13,346 bases of DNA from Thioalkalivibrio sp. (lineage in GTDB: Bacteria > Pseudomonadota > Gammaproteobacteria > Ectothiorhodospirales > Ectothiorhodospiraceae): positions 1 through 13,346 of the forward strand of contig PULL01000276.1 of the NCBI GenBank assembly GCA_003550945.1, read 5' to 3'. Position 1 is the stretch's first letter. Every line of letters begins with the position of its first letter. Below, piece by piece: positions 5,277-12,794 of the stretch. The notes under the pieces were generated by a model. The model was given only the letters and a program-made list of their open reading frames with translations, did no database searches and was not told the origin of the DNA. The translations under genes and the position numbers were made by a program.

Positions 5277-5912
5277 TCAGGATAAACGCGCGCGGATCTC
5301 CCGGAACAATGCCTCGAACATCTCAGGCGTAAGGCGGCGGGTCTGGGTGTTGTAACGCGAGCAGTGATAGGAGTCGACAAGAACCCGCTCTCCCCCGAGG
5401 TCATGCTCGGCGCCGTGGGCGAAACGGTGTGCAGCGGCGGGCCGCCCCAGCGCGCGCAGGACCGCGTCATGGGCAATACGCCCGAGCGCGAGGATCACCT
5501 GCGGCGACACGGCGGCGATTTCCGCCGCGAGGTAGTCGTTGCAGCTGCGGATCTCCAGCGGCGTGGGTTTGTTCTGCGGCGGCAGGCACTTCACCGCGTT
5601 GGTGATGCGGCAGTCCACCAGCGCAAGACCGTCGTCTTGACTCGTCGCAAGCGGCTGCGTGGCGAAACCGAAATCGTGCAGCGTCTGATACAGCAGGATG
5701 CCGGCGTAATCGCCGGTGAAAGGCCTCCCGGTCGCGTTCGCCCCGTGCATGCCGGGTGCGAGCCCGACGATCAGCAGCCGCGCGTCCATCGGCCCGAACG
5801 GCGCGACCGGGGCCGCATGATACGCCGGGTAGTCGTGACGCACGCTCTGAAGGTGCTCGGCCAGGCGCGGGCACCGGGTACAGACCGGGTCGAAGATGGA
5901 CGAAACGTTCAC
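5277..5912 (-). CDS. Uracil-DNA glycosylase, family 5 (UdgB)-like
   Basis: A 211-residue base-excision repair enzyme predicted to remove uracil (and perhaps other deaminated bases) from DNA. Motif 1, GLAPGMHGANATGRPFTGD (residues 50-68), is the family 5 form, distinct from the GEAPG motif of family 4. The C-terminal motif HCSRYNTQTRRLT (183-195) corresponds to H-P-S-x-x-N-T with Cys in place of the usual Pro. Cysteines C11, C14, C109 and C124 are spaced as the Fe-S ligands of this group. The start is GTG at 5910-5912, which overlaps the CYTH stop as GTGA. It sits five bases before uvrC, so two DNA repair genes share one transcript. The family is well supported; the exact substrate range is not. 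Confidence 0.9.
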   Translation of the reverse strand: MNVSSIFDPVCTRCPRLAEHLQSVRHDYPAYHAAPVAPFGPMDARLLIVGLAPGMHGANATGRPFTGDYAGILLYQTLHDFGFATQPLATSQDDGLALVDCRITNAVKCLPPQNKPTPLEIRSCNDYLAAEIAAVSPQVILALGRIAHDAVLRALGRPAAAHRFAHGAEHDLGGERVLVDSYHCSRYNTQTRRLTPEMFEALFREIRARLS

Positions 5913-6373
5913 CAGCGCGAGTAGGGATGCCGGGCGAGTTCGGTGTTGTAGTAGCGGGGATCGCCGGAGACTTCGTCGCCAAGCCAGTCGGGCCGTTCGA
6001 AGCGTTCTTGCGCGTCTTCGAGTTCGACCTCCGCGACGATCAGGCCCGCGTTATCGCCAGCGAATTCGTCGATCTCCCAAAGGTGCTCGTGGTGGCGAAC
6101 CTCATGGCGCGTCTTCTCAACCACCTGCCCGGCAAGCTCCGAGAGCAGCGCCTCGGCCTGCTCCACCGGAATCGCATATTCGAACTCGAGCCGTTCGACG
6201 CCGAGCGTTGCACTCTTGATGTTCAGGTTGGCCTGGTCGCCGTCGATTCGAACCCGCACCGAGGCGCGGTCGTTTCCGCACAGATAACCCTGGCGGAGCG
6301 CCCGGGATGCCTGCACCATCGAGCGCCATTTATCGTTTTTCAGCAGGAATTTGCGTTCGATTTCGCGAGGCAT
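5909..6373 (-). CDS. CYTH domain protein, probable inorganic triphosphatase
   Basis: A 154-residue single-domain protein of the CYTH/TTM superfamily. The signature ExExK is at the N-terminus (EIERK, residues 4-8), followed by charged beta strands of the tunnel fold: RASVRVRIDG (36-45), ANLNIKS (48-54), RLEFEYAI (61-68), EKTRHEV (86-92), LWEIDEFAG (98-106) and LIVAEVELED (111-120). Stand-alone short CYTH proteins characterised in proteobacteria hydrolyse tripolyphosphate with divalent metal; whether that is the physiological role here is unknown. The ATG at 6371-6373 follows the fabH stop by 16 bases and has no strong ribosome site. The stop overlaps the glycosylase start. The family is clear but its link to lipid or DNA repair neighbours is not. 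Confidence 0.92.
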   Translation of the reverse strand: MPREIERKFLLKNDKWRSMVQASRALRQGYLCGNDRASVRVRIDGDQANLNIKSATLGVERLEFEYAIPVEQAEALLSELAGQVVEKTRHEVRHHEHLWEIDEFAGDNAGLIVAEVELEDAQERFERPDWLGDEVSGDPRYYNTELARHPYSRW

Positions 6374-6389
6374 TGGTGAGGTTTCAGGC

Positions 6390-7346
6390 CTACATCCGGA
6401 TCAGGTTTGCGCCCCAGGTGAAGCCGCCGCCGAAGGCCTCGGTGAGGATCAGCTCACCGGGCTTGATCCTGCCATCGCGCACCCCGACGTCCAGTGCAAG
6501 CGGGATCGACGCGGCCGAGGTGTTGCCGTGGGTCTCGATCGTGACCACCACGCGATCCATCGACATCGCGAGCTTTTTCGCGGTCGCCTGGATGATGCGG
6601 ATGTTCGCCTGGTGCGGAACCAGCCAGTCGATATCGCCCTTCCCGATCCCGTTGTGCTTCAGCGTCTCGTCGACGATCTGGTCGAGCGTGTTCACTGCCA
6701 CCTTGAACACCGCGCGCCCCTCCATGCGGATCTTGTCGTCGGTGACGTCGTTGCGCGAAGGCCCTGCCGGCACTTCGAGCAGCGAGCGATGGGCGCCGTC
6801 GGCGTGCAGGTGGGTGGAGATCACTCCCGGCTCGTCGGACCGCGAGAGGATCACCGCCCCGGCCCCGTCGCCCCACAGGATGCAGTTGCCGCGGTCCGTG
6901 TAGTCGGTGATCCGGGACAGCGTCTCGGCACCCACCACCAGCACGTGCCGGCATTGCCCACCCCGGATGAACTGGTCCGCGATCCCCACCGCGTACACGA
7001 AGCCGCTGCAGACCGCCTGAATGTCCAGCGCCGGGCAGCCTCCGACTTCCAGCTTCGCCTGCAGCAGGCAGGCGGTGCTCGGGAAGATCTGGTCCGGGGT
7101 CGTCGTCGCGACCAGAATCATGTCGAGCTCGGACGCTTGCAGTCCCGCCGCGTCCAACGCCCGCCGGGAAGCATGCAACGCGAGATCGGAAGTCGTTTCG
7201 CCGGGTGCCGCCATGTGCCGCTGGCGGATCCCGGTGCGCTCGAAGATCCACTCGTCGCTGGTGTCGATCATCTTCTCGAGATCGGCATTGGTGAGCACGC
7301 CCGAAGGCAGGTAGCTACCGGTACCCGAAACGCGGGCGTAATTCAC
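6390..7346 (-). CDS. fabH: Beta-ketoacyl-[acyl-carrier-protein] synthase III
   Basis: A 318-residue thiolase-fold enzyme that condenses acetyl-CoA (or another short acyl-CoA) with malonyl-ACP to start type II fatty acid synthesis. The catalytic triad is present: Cys113 in AVCSGF, His245 in PHQANIRI and Asn275 in HGNTSAASIP. The N-terminal half also has the DEWIFERTGIRQR substrate-binding segment (31-43), and the C-terminus has the AFGGGFTWG motif. The start is GTG at 7344-7346, overlapping the plsX stop as GTGA, with a strong ribosome site AGGAGGTG inside the end of plsX. This gives the conserved plsX-fabH coupling. In E. coli fabD-fabG-acpP follow; here the CYTH gene follows instead, so those genes must be elsewhere. 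Confidence 0.98.
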   Translation of the reverse strand: MNYARVSGTGSYLPSGVLTNADLEKMIDTSDEWIFERTGIRQRHMAAPGETTSDLALHASRRALDAAGLQASELDMILVATTTPDQIFPSTACLLQAKLEVGGCPALDIQAVCSGFVYAVGIADQFIRGGQCRHVLVVGAETLSRITDYTDRGNCILWGDGAGAVILSRSDEPGVISTHLHADGAHRSLLEVPAGPSRNDVTDDKIRMEGRAVFKVAVNTLDQIVDETLKHNGIGKGDIDWLVPHQANIRIIQATAKKLAMSMDRVVVTIETHGNTSAASIPLALDVGVRDGRIKPGELILTEAFGGGFTWGANLIRM

Positions 7347-8371
7347 ACTTCCACCTCCTGGCGCAGCATGCGGCCGAGTTGCTTGTCGATCCGCTGCGGA
7401 ACATTGGCCTCGGCCTCCTTGCGCGCAATGCGGATGGCGTTCTGGAACGCCAGCTCGTCCGCGCCGCCGTGGCTCTTGATCACGATCCCCTGCAGACCGA
7501 GCAGCGAGGCGCCGTTGTAACGTCGGGGGTCGATGCGATTGCGAAAACGGTTCAGCACCGGCAGCGCGGCCAGCCCGCGCAGCTTGGTGATCCAGGAGCG
7601 CTTGAATTCCGCCCGGATGTTGTCGGAGATCATCCGCGCGACACCCTCGCTGGTCTTCAGTGCCACGTTGCCGACAAAGCCGTCGCAGACGACCACGTCG
7701 ACATCGCTGCAGTAGACGTCGTTGCCCTCGACAAAGCCGATGTAGTTCAGGGAAGACTTTTCCAGCAAGTGGGCCGCTTCGCGCACGCGGTCATTGCCCT
7801 TGATCGCCTCGGAGCCGATGTTGAGCAGACCGACGCGCGGGGCTTCGAGGCCGTCGATCGCAGTGACCAGCACTGACCCCATCACCGCGAACTGGTACAG
7901 ATGCGCCGCCTCGACGTCGACATTCGCGCCCAGATCCAGCATGTGCGTGTGACCGAACAGCGACGGCAGCGCGGTGGCGATCGCGGGACGATCGATGCCG
8001 GCCAGGGTTTTCAGCACGTAGCGCGCGGTGGCCATCAGTGCCCCGGTGTTGCCGGCACTGACGCAGGCGGCCGCGCTGCCCATCTTGACCAGGTCGATCG
8101 ACTTGCGCATGGATGAATCGCGCTTGTTGCGCAAGGCCACTGCGGGCAACTCTTCCATCCCGACCGTCTGGGACGCGTGCACCACCTGCGCCCGGTGCTT
8201 CAGCGTCTCCGGCCAGTGCCGCATGTGTGCCGCAACCACGGCCTCGTCGCCCACCAGCAGCAGGTGGATGTCGCCCATTTCCTGCAATGCGCTGAGCGCG
8301 GCCGGCATGATCACGGAGGCCCCGTGGTCTCCGCTCATCACATCCAGCGCAATGGTGTAGCTGTGACTCAT
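7343..8371 (-). CDS. plsX: Phosphate acyltransferase PlsX
   Basis: A 342-residue peripheral membrane enzyme that turns acyl-ACP and phosphate into acyl-phosphate, the acyl donor for PlsY in phospholipid synthesis. Family features visible are the N-terminal IALDVMSGDHG (residues 7-17), the VSAGNTGALMA segment, HMLDLGANVDVEA, NIGSEAIKGNDRVREA, VCDGFVGNVALKTSEG and the C-terminal GLQGIVIKSHG. The length is that of the family. The start is ATG at 8369-8371. A GAGGGCAGG element lies about eleven bases upstream, which is rather far, so initiation may be modest. It follows rpmF after a 252-base gap and overlaps fabH by four bases. Confidence 0.98.
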   Translation of the reverse strand: MSHSYTIALDVMSGDHGASVIMPAALSALQEMGDIHLLLVGDEAVVAAHMRHWPETLKHRAQVVHASQTVGMEELPAVALRNKRDSSMRKSIDLVKMGSAAACVSAGNTGALMATARYVLKTLAGIDRPAIATALPSLFGHTHMLDLGANVDVEAAHLYQFAVMGSVLVTAIDGLEAPRVGLLNIGSEAIKGNDRVREAAHLLEKSSLNYIGFVEGNDVYCSDVDVVVCDGFVGNVALKTSEGVARMISDNIRAEFKRSWITKLRGLAALPVLNRFRNRIDPRRYNGASLLGLQGIVIKSHGGADELAFQNAIRIARKEAEANVPQRIDKQLGRMLRQEVEV

Positions 8372-8492
8372 GCCGATCGCGACCTGCCCTCGCCTGCCAT
8401 GCTCCGCCGCACCACTCTCAACGGAGCGATCGGTGCGTGCTCACCGGTTTCAGGAATCCGCGCGCCTGTCGAAGATCAGGCGCCGGCACGCG

Positions 8493-8514
8493 GGGCCGCA
8501 GGACCGTGCGGCCC
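8493..8514 (-). other. Eight-base-pair hairpin in the rpmF-plsX gap
   Basis: GGGCCGCA and TGCGGCCC flank a six-base loop in the middle of the 252-base gap between rpmF and plsX (8372-8623). There is no T run on either side, so it is not a classic terminator. It could be a processing or stability element in a shared mRNA. I see no open reading frame or convincing promoter in the remainder of the gap. Confidence 0.25.
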
Positions 8515-8623
8515 GGGAATCAACCTTGCATCCGCAGAGAACCCGTTTGCGCCGGACCAGCCGACCGTACACCGGCAAGCGGCGCCGTGGCCAGAAGCGA
8601 AGCCTGGGCGAGGAAAGCGAGGT

Positions 8624-8821
8624 TCAGTCCTCGTCGTCCTCGACGGCGACGTCCTTCTGGATCACCTGACGCCCGCGGTAGAAACCGTCCGGGGACACGT
8701 GGTGCCGGCGATGGACCTCGCCAGTGGTCGGCTCGATCGAGAGCGTCGCGCCCTTCAGGGCGTCGTGAGCCCGGCGCATGCCGCGCTTGGAAGGGGTGGT
8801 ACGGGCTTGCTGAACGGCCAT
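8624..8821 (-). CDS. rpmF: 50S ribosomal protein L32
   Basis: A 65-residue basic protein of the large ribosomal subunit. The N-terminus MAVQQARTTPSKRGMRRAHD is the standard bacterial L32 start, and the rest has the SIEPTTGEVHRRHHVSPDGFYRGRQV pattern of proteobacterial L32. It lacks the zinc-binding cysteines found in some other L32 forms, as is normal for gammaproteobacteria. The acidic end (VEDDED) is slightly longer than in E. coli (56-57 residues). The ATG at 8819-8821 has a GGAGAC ribosome site six bases upstream. It sits between yceD and plsX, its conserved place, and has its own promoter at 8864-8891. Confidence 0.97.
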   Translation of the reverse strand: MAVQQARTTPSKRGMRRAHDALKGATLSIEPTTGEVHRRHHVSPDGFYRGRQVIQKDVAVEDDED

Positions 8822-8844
8822 GATGCTGTCTCCAATTTCCGAGT

Positions 8845-8858
8845 CCCGGAAAACCGGG
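8845..8858 (-). other. Small hairpin at the expected 5' end of the rpmF mRNA
   Basis: CCCGG and CCGGG flank a four-base loop. The start site predicted from the promoter at 8864-8891 is near 8857, so the transcript could begin with this stem-loop. A 5'-terminal stem can protect an mRNA from decay, but this depends on the exact start site. Confidence 0.3.
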
Positions 8859-8863
8859 CGCAG

Positions 8864-8891
8864 TTTATAAGGTTTGCCGGGCCGCTGTCAG
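8864..8891 (-). promoter_or_regulatory. Sigma-70 promoter for rpmF within the yceD-rpmF gap
   Basis: On the minus strand there is a -35 CTGACA (five of six), a 16-base spacer and a -10 TATAAA (five of six). The -35 overlaps the yceD stop codon. The predicted start near 8857 gives a leader of about 36 bases. It would allow rpmF and the lipid genes to be expressed apart from yceD. Confidence 0.6.
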
Positions 8892-9403
8892 AGCGGTTTG
8901 CGCAGATTCTTCAATACCGCGAACGGACTGTCTTCCTCTCCGCCGCGTCCCTCGCCCGGTTCGAACTCGCGCCGCACCCCCTCGCCGCAGTGATCGTGCC
9001 GGGGCGAGAGGGGCAGCGCCAGAAGGATTTCCTCCTCCACGAACCCGGCCGGCCGCAGAAGACCATCGGCGTCCAGCTCCAACACGTCCTGCCCTTCTCC
9101 GATCGCCTCAGGCAGACCCTCAGGGCCGGCCAGCACCACGTCGGGTTGCAGGCTGAACCGCCAGATCATCGGCTGCAGGCAGCGCTGACACTGCTGCCCC
9201 AGCTCGCCGGCAATCGTTCCCTGCAGACGAGTCTCCCCGAGCAACCCGCGCTCCAGGCCGATCGCCACCTGGACCCGGAAGGTCGACTCCTCCGGCACCA
9301 CCCGGGCCAGCCGCGGCAAATCCCCCCGACCGAATTCCCCCTCCCACCGCTGGTCGAGGGCACGCGGCTGGAAAGGGTCGAGGGAAAGGGGGATACGGGT
9401 CAT
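8888..9403 (-). CDS. yceD: YceD/DUF177 family protein (23S rRNA accumulation protein)
   Basis: A 171-residue soluble protein of the DUF177 family; the E. coli member is needed for normal 23S rRNA accumulation. The family cysteines are seen in GQQCQRCLQP (C72, C75) and a later SPRHDHC (C139), and the protein ends with the usual SPFAVLKNL segment. The acidic stretch from about 147 to 158 is also typical. The frame is open further upstream, but I chose the ATG at 9401-9403 because MTRIPLSLDPFQ is the usual family start and a strong promoter lies just ahead of it, which a longer protein would run through. There is no good ribosome site, consistent with a very short leader. It is the first gene of the leftward train, in its conserved place before rpmF. 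Confidence 0.93.
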   Translation of the reverse strand: MTRIPLSLDPFQPRALDQRWEGEFGRGDLPRLARVVPEESTFRVQVAIGLERGLLGETRLQGTIAGELGQQCQRCLQPMIWRFSLQPDVVLAGPEGLPEAIGEGQDVLELDADGLLRPAGFVEEEILLALPLSPRHDHCGEGVRREFEPGEGRGGEEDSPFAVLKNLRKPL

Positions 9404-9416
9404 CTCAAGGGCGCGG

Positions 9417-9445
9417 AATATACGCGCGCGCGGGTTTTCTGTCAA
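9417..9445 (-). promoter_or_regulatory. Strong sigma-70 promoter driving yceD and the leftward train
   Basis: On the minus strand there is a consensus -35 TTGACA, a 17-base spacer and a -10 TATATT (five of six). Only 13 bases separate the -10 from the yceD ATG, so the predicted start near 9410 leaves a leader of about seven bases. The spacer is an alternating CG run. Confidence 0.75.
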
Positions 9446-9463
9446 AGCGAACAGGGGCTTAAC

Positions 9464-9492
9464 TTGCAGCACCGCCAACGCTTTTGGATACT
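9464..9492 (+). promoter_or_regulatory. Possible weak promoter for the pyruvate carboxylase genes
   Basis: TTGCAG (three of six) and GATACT (four of six) are spaced by 17 bases, with a predicted start near 9499 and a leader of about 26 bases. It is the best candidate in the 121-base gap that also holds the yceD promoter, but its match is poor. Confidence 0.3.
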
Positions 9493-9524
9493 GCACTGCC
9501 AAAAACCGCACAGGACACCCGGGC

Positions 9525-10949
9525 GTGATTCCGATCCGCAAGCTCCTCATTGCCAACCGCGGCGAGATCGCCGTGCGCCTGATCCGCGCCTGCGCGGAGA
9601 TGGGCATCACCTCGGTGGCCGTGTTCACCGATGCGGACCGGCACGCGTTGCACGTGAAAAAGGCCGACGAGGCCTACTCGATCGGCCCGGACACGATGGG
9701 CGGTTACCTGAACATGCACCGTCTGATCAACGTGGCCCGGGCAGCGGGATGTGACGCTGTCCACCCGGGCTACGGCTTCCTCTCGGAAAACCCGGAGTTC
9801 GCGGCCGCCTGCGCTACGCGCGGCATCCGCTTTGTCGGACCCTCGGCACCGGTGATCCGGCGCATGGGCGACAAGGTCGCGGCGCGCGAGGCGATGATCG
9901 CCGCGGGCGTGCCGGTCGTGCCCGGATCCGAAGGCAACCTGGAGAATGCGGAGGCCGCACTGCCGGTTGCGGAACGGGTCGGCTATCCCGTGATGCTGAA
10001 GGCAACCGCCGGCGGTGGCGGCCGGGGTATCCGGCTATGCGAAGATCCCGACAGCCTGCGCCGGAACTTCGAGCGCGTGCGCTCGGAAGCCACCCGGGCC
10101 TTCGGGAGCACCGAAATCTTCCTGGAAAAGGCGATCGTCAATCCGCGCCACATCGAGGTGCAGATCCTGGCCGACGCCTACGGCAACGTGATCCACCTGT
10201 TTGAACGCGATTGTTCGATCCAGCGCCGGCACCAGAAGCTGGTCGAGATCGCGCCCTCGCCCCAGTTGACCGACGCCCAGCGCGCGTACGTCGGCGAGGC
10301 GGCGGTAACTGCGGCACGGGCCGTGGGCTACGAAAACGCCGGCACGGTCGAATTCCTGCTCGACCACGACGGTTCGTTCTACTTCATGGAAATGAACACC
10401 CGCCTGCAGGTCGAACACCCGATCACGGAAATGATCACCGGGATCGACATCGTGCAGGAACAGCTGCGCGTGGCGGCCGGGCTCCCATTGCGCTACCGGC
10501 AGGAAGACATCACCCGCCGTGGCTACGCAATCGAATTCCGGATCAACGCCGAAGACCCGGAGAACGACTTCCTGCCGAGCTTCGGCCGGATCACGCGCTA
10601 TTTCGCGCCCGGGGGTCCGGGCATCCGCACCGATGGCGCGATCTACACCGGCTATCAGATCCCGCCCCAGTACGACTCGATGTGTGCCAAACTGATCTGC
10701 TGGGCGTTGGACTGGGATCTGCTGCTGAACCGGGCCGACCGCGCATTGCGCGACATCGGCGTGTTCGGCGTGCGGACGACGATCCCCTATCACCTCGCCA
10801 TCGTGAATCACCCGAATTTCCGCTCCGGCTCCTTCGACACCGGGTTCATTGCCGCACACCCGGAGCTGACGCATTTCCCGAAGAGCCGCCCGAACCGCAA
10901 TCTCGCCGTCGCCATTGCCGCTGCCCTCGCCGCCCACCACGGCCTCTAG
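9525..10949 (+). CDS. pycA: Biotin carboxylase subunit, pyruvate carboxylase subunit A (AccC-like)
   Basis: A 474-residue ATP-grasp enzyme that carboxylates biotin from bicarbonate and ATP. The N-terminal domain starts KLLIANRGEIAVRLIRAC. ATP-grasp residues follow: K117, K159, the glycine loop GGGGRG (163-168), the catalytic region ERDCSIQRRHQKLVEIAPSP (227-246), E276, and EMNTRLQVEHP (289-299). The C-terminal biotin carboxylase domain is complete. The length is typical of stand-alone subunits. The start is GTG at 9525 with a modest AGGACA ribosome site. By sequence alone AccC of acetyl-CoA carboxylase is possible, but AccC is normally linked to accB; here the partner nine bases downstream is the carboxyltransferase/biotin-carrier subunit, so a two-subunit pyruvate carboxylase is more likely. 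Confidence 0.93.
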   Translation: MIPIRKLLIANRGEIAVRLIRACAEMGITSVAVFTDADRHALHVKKADEAYSIGPDTMGGYLNMHRLINVARAAGCDAVHPGYGFLSENPEFAAACATRGIRFVGPSAPVIRRMGDKVAAREAMIAAGVPVVPGSEGNLENAEAALPVAERVGYPVMLKATAGGGGRGIRLCEDPDSLRRNFERVRSEATRAFGSTEIFLEKAIVNPRHIEVQILADAYGNVIHLFERDCSIQRRHQKLVEIAPSPQLTDAQRAYVGEAAVTAARAVGYENAGTVEFLLDHDGSFYFMEMNTRLQVEHPITEMITGIDIVQEQLRVAAGLPLRYRQEDITRRGYAIEFRINAEDPENDFLPSFGRITRYFAPGGPGIRTDGAIYTGYQIPPQYDSMCAKLICWALDWDLLLNRADRALRDIGVFGVRTTIPYHLAIVNHPNFRSGSFDTGFIAAHPELTHFPKSRPNRNLAVAIAAALAAHHGL

Positions 10950-10958
10950 GACCGTCTC

Positions 10959-12794
10959 ATGAGCCGAGTACACATCACCGACCTGACCCTCCGTGACGGG
11001 CACCAGAGCCTGATCGCCACGCGCCTGCGCACCGAAGACATGCTGCCCATCTGCCCACAGATGGACCGCATCGGCTTTTACTCGCTGGAGGCCTGGGGCG
11101 GCGCCACCTTCGACGCCTGCGTGCGTTTCCTGAAGGAGGACCCCTGGGAGCGGCTGCACCGGCTGAAGGCCGCGCTGCCGAACACGCCGCTGCAGATGCT
11201 GCTGCGCGGGCAGAACCTGCTCGGGTACCGACACTACGCCGACGACGTGGTGCGCAGCTTCGTGCAGCGCAGCGTCGCCGGCGGCATCAGCATCATCCGC
11301 ATTTTCGACGCGATGAACGACACCCGCAATCTGCGCGTCGCGATCGAGGCCACGCGCGAGGCCGGCGGCCACGCCCAGGGCACCATCTGCTACACGACGA
11401 GCCCTGTGCACACCTCGCGCCAGTTCGTCGCGATGGCCCGCGAGATGGTCGAGATGGGTGCACAGAGCATCGCGATCAAGGACATGGCGGGGCTGCTCAC
11501 GCCCAACGCCACCCGCGAGCTGGTGTCGGACCTGGTCGATTCAGTGACGATACCGATCCATCTGCACGTGCACGCCACCTCCGGACTCTCGGAGCTTTGC
11601 CAATGGCAGGCGATCGAGGCCGGCTGCCGCCACATCGAAACCGCGATGTCGGCGTTCGCGGGCGGCACCAGCCACTCGCCGACCGAAAGCATGGTGGCCG
11701 CGCTCGCCGGTACCCGCTACGACACCGGGCTCGACCTCGAGGCCCTGCAGGAAATCGGCACCTATTTCCGCGAGGTGCGGAAGAAATACGCGCGCTTCGA
11801 GAGCGACTACACCGGCGTCGACACGCGGGTGCAGATCAACCAGGTGCCCGGCGGCATGATCTCCAATCTCGCGAACCAGCTGCGCGATCAGGACGCGCTC
11901 GACAAATTCGACGCGGTGCTTCGCGAGATCCCCACCGTGCGCGAGGACCTCGGCTATCCGCCGCTGGTCACGCCGACCTCCCAGATCGTCGGGACCCAGG
12001 CGGTGATGAACATCCTCGCCGGCGAACGCTACAAGGTGATCACCAACGAGGTGAAGCACTACCTGATGGGCCACTACGGGCGCACGCCGGGCCCCGTGAA
12101 CCCGATCATCCGCGGCAAGGCCATCGGCAACGCCGAGGTGCTGGAATGCCGGCCCGCAGACCGCATTCCGGACGAGATGCATACCCTGCGCAACGAGATC
12201 GGCGAGCTGGCGGGCAGCGAGGAAGACGTGCTGACCTACGCGCTGTTCCCCGAAGTCGGCCGGCAGTTTCTGGAGCAGCGCAGCGACGGCACTCTGGTAC
12301 CGGAGCCACTGAACCCGCCGCAGGCGACGACGGCGGAGGGCTGCCCTGCCCCGGTCGAATTCAACGTGACCTTCCACGGGGAGACCTATCACATCAAGGT
12401 CACCGGCAGCGGCCACCGGCGCGAGGACTCGCGGCCGCTGTACGTCACCGTGGACGGCCTCCCCGAGGAAGTTCTGCTCGAGACGCTCGAAGAGATGGAT
12501 GTCACGCCGGGGGCAGTGACGGCCATTGGCGAAGGCCCGAAGCGCACTCGCAAGGCAGGGCCGCGACGGGCCACCCGCCCCGGGGATGTCACCACCTCCA
12601 TGCCCGGGACCGTGATCGACGTGCTGGTCAGCGAGGGGCAGGAGGTGAAGGCCGGCGATCCGGTACTGGTCCTGGAGGCCATGAAGATGGAATCCGAGAT
12701 CCCCGCGCCGATCAGCGGCGTGGTGAAGGCCGTGAACGTCGCGAAGGGGCAGGCCGCGAACCCGGACGACGCGCTGATCGAGATCGAAGCCTGA
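10959..12794 (+). CDS. pycB: Pyruvate carboxylase subunit B (OadA-like carboxyltransferase with biotin carrier)
   Basis: A 611-residue protein that carries biotin and transfers its carboxyl group to pyruvate, giving oxaloacetate. The TIM-barrel carboxyltransferase domain runs from DLTLRDGHQS (residues 8-17), with expected metal ligands D8, carboxylated K174 (in AIKDMAG) and H203/H205 (in HLHVHATSG). The conserved PYC_OADA domain covers about 295-470, and the biotinyl domain about 545-611, with biotin on K576 in EAMKME. A Lys/Arg-rich linker (528-541) connects the last two. The ATG follows the upstream stop by nine bases. It is commonly annotated oadA, the alpha subunit of sodium-pumping oxaloacetate decarboxylase; that enzyme needs membrane beta and gamma subunits, which are absent here, while a biotin carboxylase is adjacent. 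The next gene starts directly after its stop (TGAATG). Confidence 0.93.
   Translation: MSRVHITDLTLRDGHQSLIATRLRTEDMLPICPQMDRIGFYSLEAWGGATFDACVRFLKEDPWERLHRLKAALPNTPLQMLLRGQNLLGYRHYADDVVRSFVQRSVAGGISIIRIFDAMNDTRNLRVAIEATREAGGHAQGTICYTTSPVHTSRQFVAMAREMVEMGAQSIAIKDMAGLLTPNATRELVSDLVDSVTIPIHLHVHATSGLSELCQWQAIEAGCRHIETAMSAFAGGTSHSPTESMVAALAGTRYDTGLDLEALQEIGTYFREVRKKYARFESDYTGVDTRVQINQVPGGMISNLANQLRDQDALDKFDAVLREIPTVREDLGYPPLVTPTSQIVGTQAVMNILAGERYKVITNEVKHYLMGHYGRTPGPVNPIIRGKAIGNAEVLECRPADRIPDEMHTLRNEIGELAGSEEDVLTYALFPEVGRQFLEQRSDGTLVPEPLNPPQATTAEGCPAPVEFNVTFHGETYHIKVTGSGHRREDSRPLYVTVDGLPEEVLLETLEEMDVTPGAVTAIGEGPKRTRKAGPRRATRPGDVTTSMPGTVIDVLVSEGQEVKAGDPVLVLEAMKMESEIPAPISGVVKAVNVAKGQAANPDDALIEIEA

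Noticed and set aside
6351..7520. Plus-strand open frame opposite fabH
   Set aside because: It lies antisense to a complete fabH and has no motif or ribosome site.
8177..9754. A 525-residue plus-strand open frame across plsX, rpmF and yceD
   Set aside because: It is antisense to three conserved genes and their promoters; the composition is that of a shadow frame.
10959..12794. Sodium-pumping oxaloacetate decarboxylase alpha subunit
   Set aside because: The membrane beta and gamma subunit genes are absent and a biotin carboxylase gene is adjacent, so pyruvate carboxylase subunit B fits better; sequence alone does not fully exclude the alternative.
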